A DNA stretch of 64,000 bases from the NCBI GenBank assembly GCA_030770545.1, contig CM061093.1, forward strand, positions 2,282,501 to 2,346,500. Reading direction: 5' to 3'. Source of the stretch: Macropodus opercularis. Taxonomy: Eukaryota > Chordata > Actinopteri > Anabantiformes > Osphronemidae. Below the pieces are notes generated by a model, which saw only the letters and a program-made list of their open reading frames with translations, was not told the origin of the DNA and ran no database searches. Made by a program: the position numbers and the translations under genes. How positions within the stretch are numbered: position 1 is the stretch's first letter; each line of letters begins with the position of its first letter. This document shows, piece by piece, positions 39,501 to 50,924 of the stretch.

Positions 39501-42500
39501 GAGCAGTGGTCCACCAGTCGTAGGATTGGTGGTTCAGATACCTGACTTCTTGACCTGACTTCCTCGGCAGACAGAACAGTCGTCCAGCAATCGTAGGTTT
39601 GGTGGGTCAACTGACTCGGTTCCGTAGGAGACAGGTCAGTCATAAAGCAATCATTGGATCGGTGTTTCAATGGAATTTGACTGTGCTATTTGTGTTCCAC
39701 AAGTGACACGGCATTTGACCACCAATCGTAGGTTTCGTGATTTCATTGACTATGTCTCTGTGAGTTGAGTTCCTCAGGAGACAAAACAGTGTTTCACCAA
39801 TCGTAGGTTTCGTGATTTCATTGACTATGTCTCTGTGAGTTGAGTTCCTCAGGAGACAAAACAGTGTTTCACCAATCATAGGTTTAGTGGTTCAGATGCC
39901 TCTGACCTCTAGACCTGACTTCCTCGGCAGACAGAACAGTTGTCCAGCAATCGTAGGATTGGTGGTTCAATTGAGTCCGTTCCTTAGGAGACAGGTCAGT
40001 TGTCAGCCATTCATTGAAACACTTGTTCAAATGATTGTTACTGTGTTGTTTGTGTTCCGGAAGGGACAAAGCATTCGCCCACCTATCGGAGGATAGGTGT
40101 TTTTAATAACGCTTTGTTGTTTTTGAGTTTGTCAAGGTACAGAGCAGTCGTCGGTGGTTCCATTGACGCCTACTACTTGACCTGAGTTACAGAGGGAGCA
40201 GAGCAGTTGTTCTCCAGTCATTGAGTTGGTGGGTGAAATGTTTCTGGCTCTTTTCCTTGTGTTCCTCAGGTTATAGAGCAGTGGTCCACCAGTCGTAGGA
40301 TTGGTGGTTCAGATACCTCTGACTTCTTGACCTGACTTCCTCGGCAGACAGAACAGTTGTCCAGCAATCGTAGGATTGATGGGTCAACTGACTCGGTTCC
40401 GTAGGAGACAGGTCAGTCATAAAGCAATCATTGGATCGGTGTTTCAATGGAATTTGACTGTGCTATTTGTGTTCCACAAGTGACACGGCATTTGTCCACC
40501 AATCGTAGGTTTCGTGATTTCATTGACTATGTCTCTGTGAGTTGAGTTCCTCAGGAGACAAAACAGTGTTTCACCAATCGTAGGTTTCGTGATTTCATTG
40601 ACTATGTCTCTGTGAGTTGAGTTCCTCAGGAGACAAAACAATGTTTCACCAATCATAGGTTTGGTGTTTCAGATGCCTCTGACCTCTAGACCTGACTTCC
40701 TCAGGAGACAGAACAGTTGTCTACCAATCGTAGGATTGGTGGTTCAATTGAGTCAGTTCCTTAGGAGACAGGTCAGTTGTCAGCCATTCATTGAAACACT
40801 TGTTCAAATGATTGTTACTGTGTTGTTTGTGTTCCGGAAGGGACAAAGCATTCGCCCACCTATCGGAGGATAGGTGTTTTTAATAACGCTTTGTTGTTTT
40901 TGAGTTTGTCAAGGTACAGAGCAGTCGTCGGTGGTTCCATTGACGCCTACTACTTGACCTGAGTTACAGAGGGAGCAGAGCAGTTGTTCTCCAGTCATTG
41001 AGTTGGTGGGTGAAATGTCTCTGGCTCTATTCCTTGTGTTCCTCAGGTTATAGAGCAGTGGTCCACCAGTCGTAGGATTGGTGGTTCAGATACCTCTGGC
41101 TTCTTGACCTGACTTCCTCGGCAGACAGAACAGTTGTCCAGCAATCGTAGGTTTGGTGGGTCAACTGACTCGGTTCCGTAGGAGACAGGTCAGTCACAAA
41201 GCAATCATTGGATCGGTGTTTCAATGGAATTTGACTGTGCTATTTGTGTTCCACAAGTGACACGGCATTTGTCCACCAATTGTAGGTTTCGTGATTTCAT
41301 TGACTATGTCTCTGTGAGTTGAGTTCCTCAGGAGACAAAACAATGTTTCACCAATCATAGGTTTGGTGTTTCAGATGCCTCTGACCTGTAGACCTGACTT
41401 CCTCAGGAGACAGAACAGTTGTCTACCAATTGTAGGATTGGTGGTTCAATTGAGTCCGTTCCTTAGGAGACAGGTCAGTTGTCAGCCATTCATTGAAACA
41501 CTTGTTCAAATGATTGTTACTGTGTTGTTTGTGTTCCGGAAGGGACAAAGCATTCGCCCACCTATCGGAGGATAGGTGTTTTTAATAACGCTTTGTTGTT
41601 TTTGAGTTTGTCAAGGTACAGAGCAGTCGTCGGTGGTTCCATTGACGCCTACTACTTGACCTGAGTTACAGAGGGAGCAGAGCAGTTGTTCTCCAGTCAT
41701 TGAGTTGGTGGGTGAAATGTCTCTGGCTCTATTCCTTGTATTCCTCAGGTTATAGAGCAGTGGTCCACCAGTCGTAGGATTGGTGGTTCAGATACCTCTG
41801 ACTTCTTGACCTGACTTCCTCGGCAGACAGAACAGTTGTCCAGCAATCGTAGGTTTGGTGGGTCAACTGACTCGGTTCCGTAGGAGACAGGTCAGTCATA
41901 AAGCAATCATTGGATCGGTGTTTCAATGGAATTTGACTGTGCTATTTGTGTTCCACAAGTGACACGGCATTTGTCCACCAATCGTAGGTTTCGTGATTTC
42001 ATTGACTATGTCTCTGTGAGTTGAGTTCCTCAGGAGACAAAACAGTGTTTCACCAATCGTAGGTTTCGTGATTTCATTGACTATGTCTCTGTGAGTTGAG
42101 TTCCTCAGGACACAAAACAGTGGTTCACCAATCGTAGGTTTTGTGATTTCATTGACTATGTCTCTGTGATTTGAGTTCCTCAGGAGACAAAACAATGCTT
42201 CACCAATCATAGGTTTGGTGTTTCAGATGCCTCTGACCTCTAGACCTGACTTCCTCAGGAGACAGAACAGTTGTCTACCAATCGTAGGATTGTTGGTTCA
42301 ATTGAGTCCGTTCCTTCGGAGACAGGTCAGTTGTCAGCCATTCATTGAAACACTTGTTCAAATGATTGTTACTGTGTTGTTTGTGTTCCGGAAGGGACAA
42401 AGCATTCGCCCACCTATCGGAGGATAGGTGTTTTTAATAACGCTTTGTTGTTTTTGAGTTTGTCAAGGTACAGAGCAGTCGTCGGTGGTTCCATTGACGC

Positions 42501-45500
42501 CTACTACTTGACCTGAGTTACAGAGGGAGCAGAGCAGTTGTTCTCCAGTCATTGAGTTGGTGGGTGAAATGTCTCTGGCTCTTTTCCTTGTGTTCCTCAG
42601 GTTATAGAGCAGTGGTCCACCAGTCGTAGGATTGGTGGTTCAGATCCCTCTGACTTCTTGACCTGACTTCCTCGGCAGACAGAACAGTTGTCCAGCAATC
42701 GTAGGTTTGGTGGGTCAACTGACTCGGTTCCGTAGGAGACAGGTCAGTCATAAAGCAATCATTGGATTGGTGTTTCAATGGAATTTGACTGTGCTATTTG
42801 TGTTCCACAAGTGACACGGCATTTGTCCACCAATCGTAGGTTTCTTGATTTCATTGACTATGTCTCTGTGAGTTGAGTTCCTCAGGAGACAAAACAATGT
42901 TTCACCAATCATAGGTTTGGTGTTTCAGATGCCTCTGACCTCTAGACCTGACTTCCTCAGGAGACAGAACAGTTGTCTACCAATCGTAGGATTGGTGGTT
43001 CAATTTAGTCAGTTCCTTAGGAGACAGGTCAGTTGTCAGCCATTCATTGAAACACTTGTTCAAATGATTGTTACTGTGTTGTTTGTGTTCCGGAAGGGAC
43101 AAAGCATTCGCCCACCTATCGGAGGATAGGTGTTTTTAATAACGCTTTGTTGTTTTTGAGTTTGTCAAGGTACAGAGCAGTCGTCGGTGGTTCCATTGAC
43201 GCCTACTACTTGACCTGAGTTACAGAGGGAGCAGAGCAGTTGTTCTCCAGTCATTGAGTTGGTGGGTGAAATGTCTCTGGCTCTTTTCCTTGTGTTCCTC
43301 AGGTTATAGAGCAGTGGTCCACCAGTCGTAGGATTGGTGGTTCAGATACCTCTGACTTCTTGACCTGACTTCCTCGGCAGACAGAACGGTTGTCCAGCAA
43401 TCGTAGGTTTGGTGGGTCAACTGACTCGGTTCCGTAGGAGACAGGTCAGTCATAAAGCAATCATTGGATCGGTGTTTCAATGGAATTTGACTGTGCTATT
43501 TGTGTTCCACAAGTGACACGGCATTTGTCCACCAATCGTAGGTTTCGTGATTTCATTGACTATGTCTCTGTGAGTTGAGTTCCTCAGGAGACAAAACAGT
43601 GTTTCATCAATCGTAGGTTTCGTGATTTCATTGACTATGTCTCTGTGAGTTGAGTTCCTCAGGAGACAAAACAATGTTTCACCAATCATAGGTTTGGTGT
43701 TTCAGATGCCTCTGACCTCTAGACCTGACTTCCTCAGGAGACAGAACAGTTGTCTACCAATCGTAGGATTGGTGGTTCAATTGAGTCCGTTCCTTAGGAG
43801 ACAGGTCAGTTGTCAGCCATTCATTGAAACACTTGTTCAAATGATTGTTACTATGTTGTTTGTGTTCCGGAAGGGACAAAGCATTCGCCCACCTATCGGA
43901 GGATAGGTGTTTTTAATAACGCTTTGTTGTTTTTGAGTTTGTCAAGGTACAGAGCAGTCGTCGGTGGTTCCATTGACGCCTACTACTTGACCTGAGTTAC
44001 AGAGGGAGCAGAGCAGTTGTTCTCCAGTCATTGAGTTGGTGGGTGAAATGTCTCTGGCTCTATTCCTTGTATTCCTCAGGTTATAGAGCAGTGGTCCACC
44101 AGTCGTAGGATTGGTGGTTCAGATACCTCTGACTTCTTGACCTGACTTCCTCGGCAGACAGAACAGTTGTCCAGCAATCGTAGGTTTGGTGGGTCAACTG
44201 ACTCGGTTCCGTAGGAGACAGGTCAGTCATAAAGCAATCATTGGATCGGTGTTTCAATGGAATTTGACTGTGCTATTTGTGTTCCACAAGTGACACGGCA
44301 TTTGTCCACCAATCGTAGGTTTCGTGATTTCATTGACTATGTCTCTGTGAGTTGAGTTCCTCAGGAGACAAAACAGTGTTTCACCAATCGTAGGTTTCGT
44401 GATTTTATTGACTATGTCTCTGTGAGTTGAGTTCCTCAGGAGACAAAACAATGTTTCACCAATCATAGGTTTGGTGTTTCAGATGCCTCTGACCTCTAGA
44501 CCTGACTTCCTCAGGAGACAGAACAGTTGTCTACCAATCGTAGGATTGGTGGTTCAATTGAGTCTGTTCCTTAGGAGACAGGTCAGTTGTCAGCCATTCA
44601 TTGAAACACTTGTTCAAATGATTGTTACTGTGTTGTTTGTGTTCCGGAAGGGACAAAGCATTCGCCCACCTATCGGAGCATAGGTGTTTTTAATAACGCT
44701 TTGTTGTTTTTGAGTTTGTCGAGGTACAGAGCAGTCGTCGGTGGTTCCATTGACGCCTACTACTTGACCTGAGTTACAGAGGGAGCAGAGCAGTTGTTCT
44801 CCAGTCATTGAGTTGGTGGGTGAAATGTCTCTGGCTCTATTCCTTGTGTTCCTCAGGTTATAGAGCAGTGGTCCACCAGTCGTAGGATTGGTGGTTCAGA
44901 TACCTCTGACTTCTTGACCTGACTTCCTCGGCAGACAGAACAGTTGTCCAGCAATCGTAGGTTTGGTGGGTCAACTGACTCGGTTCCGTAGGAGACAGGT
45001 CAGTCATAAAGCAATCATTGGATCGGTGTTTCAATGGAATTTGACTGTGCTATTTGTGTTCCACAAGTTACACGGCATTTGTCCACCAATCGTAGGTTTC
45101 GTGATTTCATTGACTATGTCTCTGTGAGTTGAGTTCCTCAGGAGACAAAACAATGTTTCACCAATCATAGGTTTGGTGTTTCAGATGCCTCTGACCTCTA
45201 GACCTGACTTCCTCAGGAGACAGAACAGTTGTCTACCAATCGTAGGATTGGTGGTTCAATTGAGTCAGTTCCTTAGGAGACAGGTCAGTTGTCAGCCATT
45301 CATTGAAACACTTGTTCAAATGATTGTTACTGTGTTGTTTGTGTTCCGGAAGGGACAAAGCATTCGCCCACCTATCGGAGGATAGGTGTTTTTAATAACG
45401 CTTTGTTGTTTTTGAGTTTGTCGAGGTACAGAGCAGTCGTCGGTGGTTCCATTGACGCCTACTACTTGACCTGAGTTACAGAGGGAGCAGAGCAGTTGTT

Positions 45501-46700
45501 CTCCAGTCATTGAGTTGGTGGGTGAAATGTCTCTGGCTCTTTTCCTTGTGTTCCTCAGGTTATAGAGCAGTGGTCCACCAGTCGTAGGATTGGTGGTTCA
45601 GATACCTCTGACTTCTTGACCTGACTTCCTCGGCAGACAGAACAGTTGTCCAGCAATCGTAGGTTTGGTGGGTCAACTGACTCTGTTCCGTAGGAGACAG
45701 GTCAGTCATAAAGTAATCATTGGATCGGTGTTTCAATGGAATTTGACTGTGCTATTTGTGTTCCACAAGTGACACGGCATTTGTCCACCAATCGTAGGTT
45801 TCGTGATTTCATTGACTATGTCTCTGTGAGTTGAGTTCCTCAGGAGACAAAACAGTGTTTCACCAATCGTAGGTTTCGTGATTTCATTGACTATGTCTCT
45901 GTGAGTTGAGTTCCTCAGGAGACAAAACAGTGTTTCACCAATCATAGGTTTGGTGTTTCAGATGCCTCTGACCTCTAGACCTGACTTCCTCAGGAGACAG
46001 AACAGTTGTCCACCAATCGTAGGATTGGTGGTTCAATTGAGTCCGTTCCTTAGGAGACAGGTCAGTTGTCAGCCATTCATTGAAACACTTGTTCAAATGA
46101 TTGTTACTGTGTTGTTTGTGTTCCGGAGAGGACAAAGCATTCGCCCACTTATCGGAGGATAGGTGTTTTTAATAACGCTTTGTTGTTTTTGAGTTTGTCA
46201 AGGTACAGAGCAGTCGTCGGTGGTTCCATTGACGCCTACTACTTGACCTGAGTTACAGAGGGAGCAGAGCAGTTGTTCTCCAGTCATTGAGTTGGTGGGT
46301 GAAATGTCTCTGGCTCTATTCCTTGTATTCCTCAGGTTATAGAGCAGTGGTCCACCAGTCGTAGGATTGGTGGTTCAGATACCTCTGACTTCTTGACCTG
46401 ACTTCCTCGGCAGACAGAACAGTTGTCCAGCAATCGTAGGTTTGGTGGGTCAACTGACTCGGTTCCGTAGGAGACAGGTCAGTCATAAAGCAATCATTGG
46501 ATCGGTGTTTCAATGGAATTTGACTGTGCTGTTTGTGTTCCACAAGTGACACGGCATTTGTCCACCAATCGTAGGTTTCGTGATTCAGATGCCTCTGACC
46601 TCTAGACCTGACTTCCTCGGCAGACAGAACAGTTGTCCAGCAATCGTAGGTTTGGTGGGTCAACTGACTCGGTTCCGTAGGAGACAGGTCAGTCATAAAG
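27554..46700. repeat. Satellite array block 5 (longest, 19.1 kb)
   Basis: Uninterrupted HOR satellite. Unit starts: 28396, 29097, 29949, 30651, 31353, 32130, 32894, 33671, 34523, 35224, 36076, 36778, 37555, 38319, 39096, 39871, 40648, 41350, 42202, 42904, 43681, 44458, 45160 and 45937. Lengths are 701/702, 764, 775, 777 or 852 bp. The segment from 28396 recurs from 34523 (offset 6,127 bp, one 702-bp unit fewer later on). The stretch from 40648 has the 702-852-702-777 order of block 1 at 808. The unit at 39871 has an m1 with m7-like GGCAGACAG, a sign of monomer exchange. The block ends with the same hybrid monomers before TGTCACG as the other blocks. Confidence 0.95.
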
Positions 46701-48235
46701 TGTCACGATCGGCAGCCTGGCCGATCGGTCCCTTACTGGGTGAATCTCCACCCAGCGGAGTCACTCACCACACCCCTGTCATCACCACGCACCTGCCTGA
46801 TTATCCTCACGTGCTCTGATTATTTTCACCTGGCTCATCATCTCTTACTTAAGTTCTTCCCACAGCTCAGTCCCTTGTCAGACCATCAACGTTGCTACCC
46901 CGACATGCAAACCTCCGACGGACTTCCCCTTTTGCCACCGGTACCGTGAGGTTTCCTTTGAATCCTTGTTCTGATCGCCTGACGCTCACGACAGCGGTGG
47001 GTATTTTGACTGACTTTTACGCCAAGAACGCTGGGCTCTCGTCTTTGTGTCCTGAGGGATTTGCTACTCTGACTTGTCCACGAAACCTAAACTAACTCTT
47101 CTTAGTTAGCGACGAGCGCCTTTGGTGCGCCGTGTGTTTGAGACTCTGTCACGCACTGTACACAGCCGGTTCGGCTCGCTTTGTGTTTTGTTTTGTTCTT
47201 AGTTTTGTCGCCTGGATTCTGCTGCCCTCCTGGTCTCCTCTCCACTGTCACGGCTGGCAGAAGATCCGGAGGACTCCGGAGACCTGACAGCCACCAATCT
47301 TGACCTTGCCAGGTCATCCAGACCCTTTTTGATTTGCTGGATGCGATCCCTGAGATCCAGGACTCCCAGACCCGCATCTCCACACTGAACTGGGTTACAG
47401 ATTTTTACTCAGCCTGCCCCTGGTTAAAGACCCACACAAGGTTCCCTGAGCTTCTGACCATACAGGTCAGACTCAGAAGGAGGGAGGCACCCCGTCCTCA
47501 GTCTGCTCCCTCGCCACGTCGCCAGTCTGCCCTCTCGTCACGACGACAGCCTGCCCTCTCGCTCGTCCCATCCACACCAGAACGACCTGCCGCACCCTCA
47601 CAGTCCCAGGCCACCTCTCCGGTCCTCTGTGCTGGCCACGTGATTCTCGGCTCGTGCCGGACGCCGGAGATTGCCCCTCGTCTCTTCCCCTCTGAGGGCC
47701 GCCGTATCTGGCAAGAACTGAAGAATCAGTTCCTGGCCTATTGGGCCTCCCTTCGGCCATGCAGACTTGGACCATGTCCGCAGCAGCAGCCACAGACGCC
47801 GGCCGCCTAGGTTCCCCTGCCGCCGCAACCACCGTCGACGCCGACCACCCAGGCTCTCACACCACGAGTTTTCTGCTTCAAGCGTTTCCCGACCATGTTC
47901 TTGTCCTCGCCATGTTCCTCAAGGTGTCCTGGTATTGTGCGGCCTGGAGGGTCCACACAGGTTCCTTCCGGCTCCGGCGACCCCAGGAGGGGTCTGCCTT
48001 TTGGTTCCTGGCTCTGGTGACCCCAGGAGGGGTCCGCCTTCTGGTTCCGGGCTCTGGCGACCCCAGGAGGGGTCCGCCTTCTGGTTCCGGGCTCTGGCGA
48101 CCCCAGGAGGGGTCCGCCTTCTGGTTCCGAGCTCTACATCGTTACTTGCAATAAAATCGTTTCTATACACTCCCTCTCCTGTCGTGGTTTTGCACGTTCC
48201 ATTGCTCCCCAGATCTGTCAGTAAGATTCGTAACA
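46701..48235 (+). repeat. Chromovirus 5' LTR (module copy 5)
   Basis: Runs from TGTCACG to GTAACA (TG...CA ends, 1,535 bp). The first kilobase matches the four modules inside the array. An AATAAA signal lies at 48150. Relative to the array modules it lacks the 33-bp minisatellite: about 450 bp are lost between 47729 and 47731, with microhomology CAG. It also lacks about 35 bp near 47757 and has only about four 40-bp units. It retains the 3' end that all array modules lack. Because of these private deletions it cannot be the direct parent of the amplified modules. Confidence 0.8.
47977..48130 (+). repeat. 40-bp minisatellite, about 4 units (copy 5)
   Basis: Same 40-bp repeat as in the array modules, but short, and followed by unique LTR sequence (CGAGCTCTACATCG) instead of satellite. 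This shows what the sequence beyond the array-module breakpoint originally was. Confidence 0.85.
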
Positions 48236-48248
48236 GTACGATCTGACC
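48236..48248 (+). other. Putative chromovirus primer-binding site (self-primed type)
   Basis: GTACGATCTGACC follows the LTR end immediately. It does not look like a tRNA 3' end. Its reverse complement partly matches LTR sequence at 46877-46888 (GTCAGACCATCA; 8 of 12 positions, two of the mismatches being transitions), just downstream of a TTAAG-type promoter region. Tf1/sushi elements are known to prime from their own RNA 5' end, so a decayed self-primer is the best reading. The 5' RNA end is not known here. Confidence 0.45.
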
Positions 48249-48254
48249 ATTAAA

Positions 48255-49090
48255 ATGGAACCCGCAAAACCAGCTCCCCCCACTGAAGCTCCACTCGCTC
48301 CTGCACCCATCTCCCCTCCTCAAGCACTCGCTCCCACCTCTGAACCCCGACTACCTCCCCCGGCCCGTTATCATGGGGAAGCGGGTCGAAGTCGGTCCTT
48401 CCTCATCTTATGTGAGGTCATGTTCATGAATCAACCATCGGCTTTCCCCTCAGAGTCTAGCAAGGTGGCTTACACTCTGGCCCTGTTGGGGGGGCGCGCC
48501 GCTGCCTGGGGAACGGCGGCGTGGCGTAGTAACGAGCCCTACTGCCTAACCTTTAAAAGTTTTTCAGAACGACTTTCCCGGGTTTTCGACCCATTGAGGC
48601 CGCAGGCCGAGGCCAGACGGGGACTCACCTCCATCTCACAAGGAAGTCGTCCGCTGGTGGATTATGTGATCGAGTTTCAGACCCTCCCAGCAGACAGTAC
48701 CTGGAATGAGGCAGCTCTTTTGGATCATTTTACATGGGGTTGAACGAACGCATAAAAGATGCTCTCTCGTACCAAGCTGAGCCCTCGTCCCTGGATGAAT
48801 TAATAGAACTGGCCACCAGGGCTGAGCAGCGGTTCCTTGAGCGGCAACGCAGCCGCACGGTGCCTCGCCATCTGGTGAGTACCCCACGCTCTCCCCCCGT
48901 GCCTCCTCTACTCCTGTCTTCGCAGATCTTTCTTTACCAGAACCCATGCAACTCGGGAGGCAACGGATTTCGGAGGAGGAACGCCTCAGACGTCGAACCA
49001 ATGGCCTGTGCTACTACTGAAGAATCAAGGGACACATGATTGCACAATGCCCAGCAGAAGGAAGGGCTCAGTAGTTCAAGCGGGGGTGCT
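48255..49090 (+). pseudogene. Chromovirus gag (broken)
   Basis: The first frame (48255-48743) starts 7 bases after the primer site with a Pro/Ala-rich N-terminus, followed by a retrotransposon gag region (capsid-like; motifs SKVAYTLALLGGRAAAW and LVDYVIEFQTL). A frameshift near 48735 moves the reading to 48734-49039 (NERIKDALSYQAEPSSLDEL). The nucleocapsid knuckle is visible around 49010-49056 as C-x2-[stop]-x4-H-x4-C: the second zinc-binding Cys codon reads TGA. Gag would form the virus-like particle that carries the element RNA. This copy cannot make it. Confidence 0.8.
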
Positions 49091-50086
49091 ACTGAGCCGT
49101 TCTCTAGCTAAATCCCCTGCAACCTGGTCACTCTCCTCTGTCACCATTGGAACCTCTCCTCATTGCCAGACTGTACCAGCCCTGATTGGTTCTGGAGCAG
49201 ACGCCAGCTTCATCTCCGCTTCCTTGGTCCGGGCACTTCAACTCCCTACCAGTCGTCTGTCAAACCCGGTCCAGGTACGCTCCCTGAATAACACATTGCT
49301 TCATTCCATAACGTTGACCACACTTCCTGTCCAAGTCCTCCTAGACAATCACAAGGATCACACAGTCTTCCATGTTGTGGATTCCTCCGACCCCCCTGTG
49401 GTCCTAGGGATCTCCTGGCTTCAGAACCACAACCCTCATATTGACTGGTCTTCTGGCAAGGTCCTGGGATGGGGTCCAGCCTGTTCACTTACCTGTCTGC
49501 GCTCCGCCCGACCTCCTTCTCCTGCGCCCACCTCAAAGGCTGAGGAGACCCCGGACCTGTCCAAGGTACCCGAACCCTATCATGATCTCAGAGAGGTTTT
49601 TAATAAGAACCGTACTATCTCGCTTCCTCCACACCGTCATTACGACTGCGCCATTGACCTGCTCCCGGGTGCTGCCCCACCCAGGGGACGACTTTTTTCA
49701 TTATCAGAACCAGAACGGGTGGCCATGGAAACATACACCTGGGAGTCCCTGGACTCGGGAATCATTCGCTCATCCAAAGCAGAAAAGTGTGAGTTCCACG
49801 TCTCATCCACTACCTTTTTGGGTTTTATTCTCCAGCCAGGGAGGGTTGCCATGGATCCGGACAAAGTGCGCGCAGTGAGGACCTGGCCCTCACCACAGAC
49901 CCGGAAACAGCTCCAGCGCTTCCTGGGCTTTGCCAATTTTTATCGCCGCTTTATCAGGGGCTACAGTACCATTGCAGCCCCTCTCCACAGTCTCACCTCA
50001 GCTAAGACCAAGTTCAGCTGGGGGGGCGCCGCCGAGGAATCATTTACCAAACTCAAGATGCTATTCACCGCCGCACCCATACTTAC
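49091..50086 (+). pseudogene. Chromovirus protease and RT remnant
   Basis: One open frame (it continues upstream to 49008) covers an aspartic protease and pieces of RT. The protease active site reads LIGSGAD (about 49184-49203), so the catalytic Asp is Gly; the later VVLGISWLQNHNP segment typical of this family is present. RT starts with a YHDLREVFNK region. At about 49773 it jumps from SGIIR directly into AEKCEFHV, skipping fingers and palm including the catalytic YxDD. The thumb/connection region (FLGFANFYRRFI) remains up to the ERV insertion point at 50086. It is therefore inactive; the open frame is a remnant, not a functional gene. Confidence 0.82.
50082..50086. repeat. Target-site duplication, left (CTTAC)
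   Basis: CTTAC immediately precedes the ERV LTR start TGTTAGA and recurs at 59277-59281 right after the LTR end CCAACA. Five-base duplications fit retroviral integrase. Confidence 0.9.
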
Positions 50087-50177
50087 TGTTAGATGATATG
50101 GGCCATAAGCATTGTCCTCTCTGTGTTTGGTCCTGTCTGTGTCTCTGTGACCTGCAACCTTCTCTTGCTTTTACTTT

Positions 50178-50183
50178 TATAAA
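50178..50183 (+). promoter_or_regulatory. TATA box of the ERV LTR
   Basis: TATAAA within TTTTATAAACATGC, about 90 bases into the LTR and about 295 bases before AATAAA. The copy in the 3' LTR is at 58808-58813. Position and sequence fit a retroviral U3 promoter; the start of R is not determined. Confidence 0.6.
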
Positions 50184-50472
50184 CATGCAACGATTTCTAG
50201 TATTAGAGGAGAGTGGTTTTACCACCTATGTCAGGAGGAGGTTTTGCAGACCACATTTATTGCTTAACGGCTCCATAGGTATCTGACACCACATGGAGCT
50301 GTCCACTATCTTGCTATGCCTGCATGCATCTTTTACGACTTGTAGTGTTTGGGAAAGGGGGTCTCAACCGCCTGCATCAAAGGAGGAAGCTTCACAACCT
50401 ATGTATATGTTATCTACCATATATGGACTTTATTGCACCAGATGTAGAAGGAGTGACTTTCATACTGATCTC

Positions 50473-50478
50473 AATAAA
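50473..50478 (+). terminator. Polyadenylation signal in the ERV LTR
   Basis: AATAAA in CTCAATAAAAGACC, duplicated at 59103-59108 in the 3' LTR, where it would end proviral transcripts. Confidence 0.7.
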
Positions 50479-50649
50479 AGACCTGTGTGCGAGAGAGGAG
50501 TTTGGAGTTCTCCAGCTGGCCACTAAGTTGTTGTTCAGAGAGGCTCCCCTCGTGCACGAGTAAAAGAAGCTGAGATTCTCGAGTTTGTCTTTCTTGTGCA
50601 GGTGTCTCTGCGATTGTTTAAGTGTTGGCAGGTTAGACCCAACATTTCT

Positions 50650-50669
50650 TGGTGCCGAAAGACCCGGGA
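50650..50669 (+). other. ERV primer-binding site, tRNA-Phe-like
   Basis: TGGTGCCGAAA, then GA, then CCCGGGA, starting 5 bases after the LTR. Apart from the two extra bases this is complementary to the 3' end of eukaryotic tRNA-Phe (established knowledge of tRNA-Phe PBS sequences). The insertion would bulge in the primer duplex; it could be a family variant or a mutation. Confidence 0.6.
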
Positions 50670-50864
50670 GTCAAGATTCAGCGTCGAAGGGGAGGAGGAC
50701 AACGGAGAACCGAAATCTGTGCACAGTCGATTCGTCTAGAGCGGTCGGAATAAAGACCCGGAGCATGAATTCGTCTGCTGGGCCGGTTGAATAGCTCCTG
50801 ACATTCCCCTCTTCGCTCACTGATGACGATTCCTGAGAGGCATCTGACCAGGGCAAGACAAAAA

Positions 50865-50870
50865 GTAAGT
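50865..50870 (+). promoter_or_regulatory. Putative major splice donor in the ERV leader
   Basis: AAAA|GTAAGTACC is an excellent match to the 5' splice-site consensus, about 220 bases after the LTR and upstream of the hairpin cluster and gag. It would serve the subgenomic env RNA. The matching acceptor was not identified. Confidence 0.55.
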
Positions 50871-50924
50871 ACCGCTGGAAAAGCGCGGTGTGTGTGTGAA
50901 ATGGCAGGTCGCATTTCCAAGAAG

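Larger units (their letters stand above)
50087..50644 (+). repeat. ERV 5' LTR
   Basis: TGTTAGAT...CCCAACA, 558 bp. A TATAAA box lies at 50178-50183 and an AATAAA signal at 50473-50478, giving a plausible U3-R-U5 order. It differs from the 3' LTR by three substitutions near the start, one substitution at about 50198, a 2-bp indel at about 50531 and a clustered difference at about 50590, i.e. about 98% identity. Confidence 0.93.

Noticed and set aside
48636..49001. Minus-strand frame opposite chromovirus gag
   Set aside because: It is a shadow of the plus-strand coding; no domain or start context supports it.
50293..50563. Small proteins within the ERV LTR (50293-50526, 50324-50563)
   Set aside because: These are frames over LTR control sequence, repeated in the 3' LTR; they have no features of an accessory gene.
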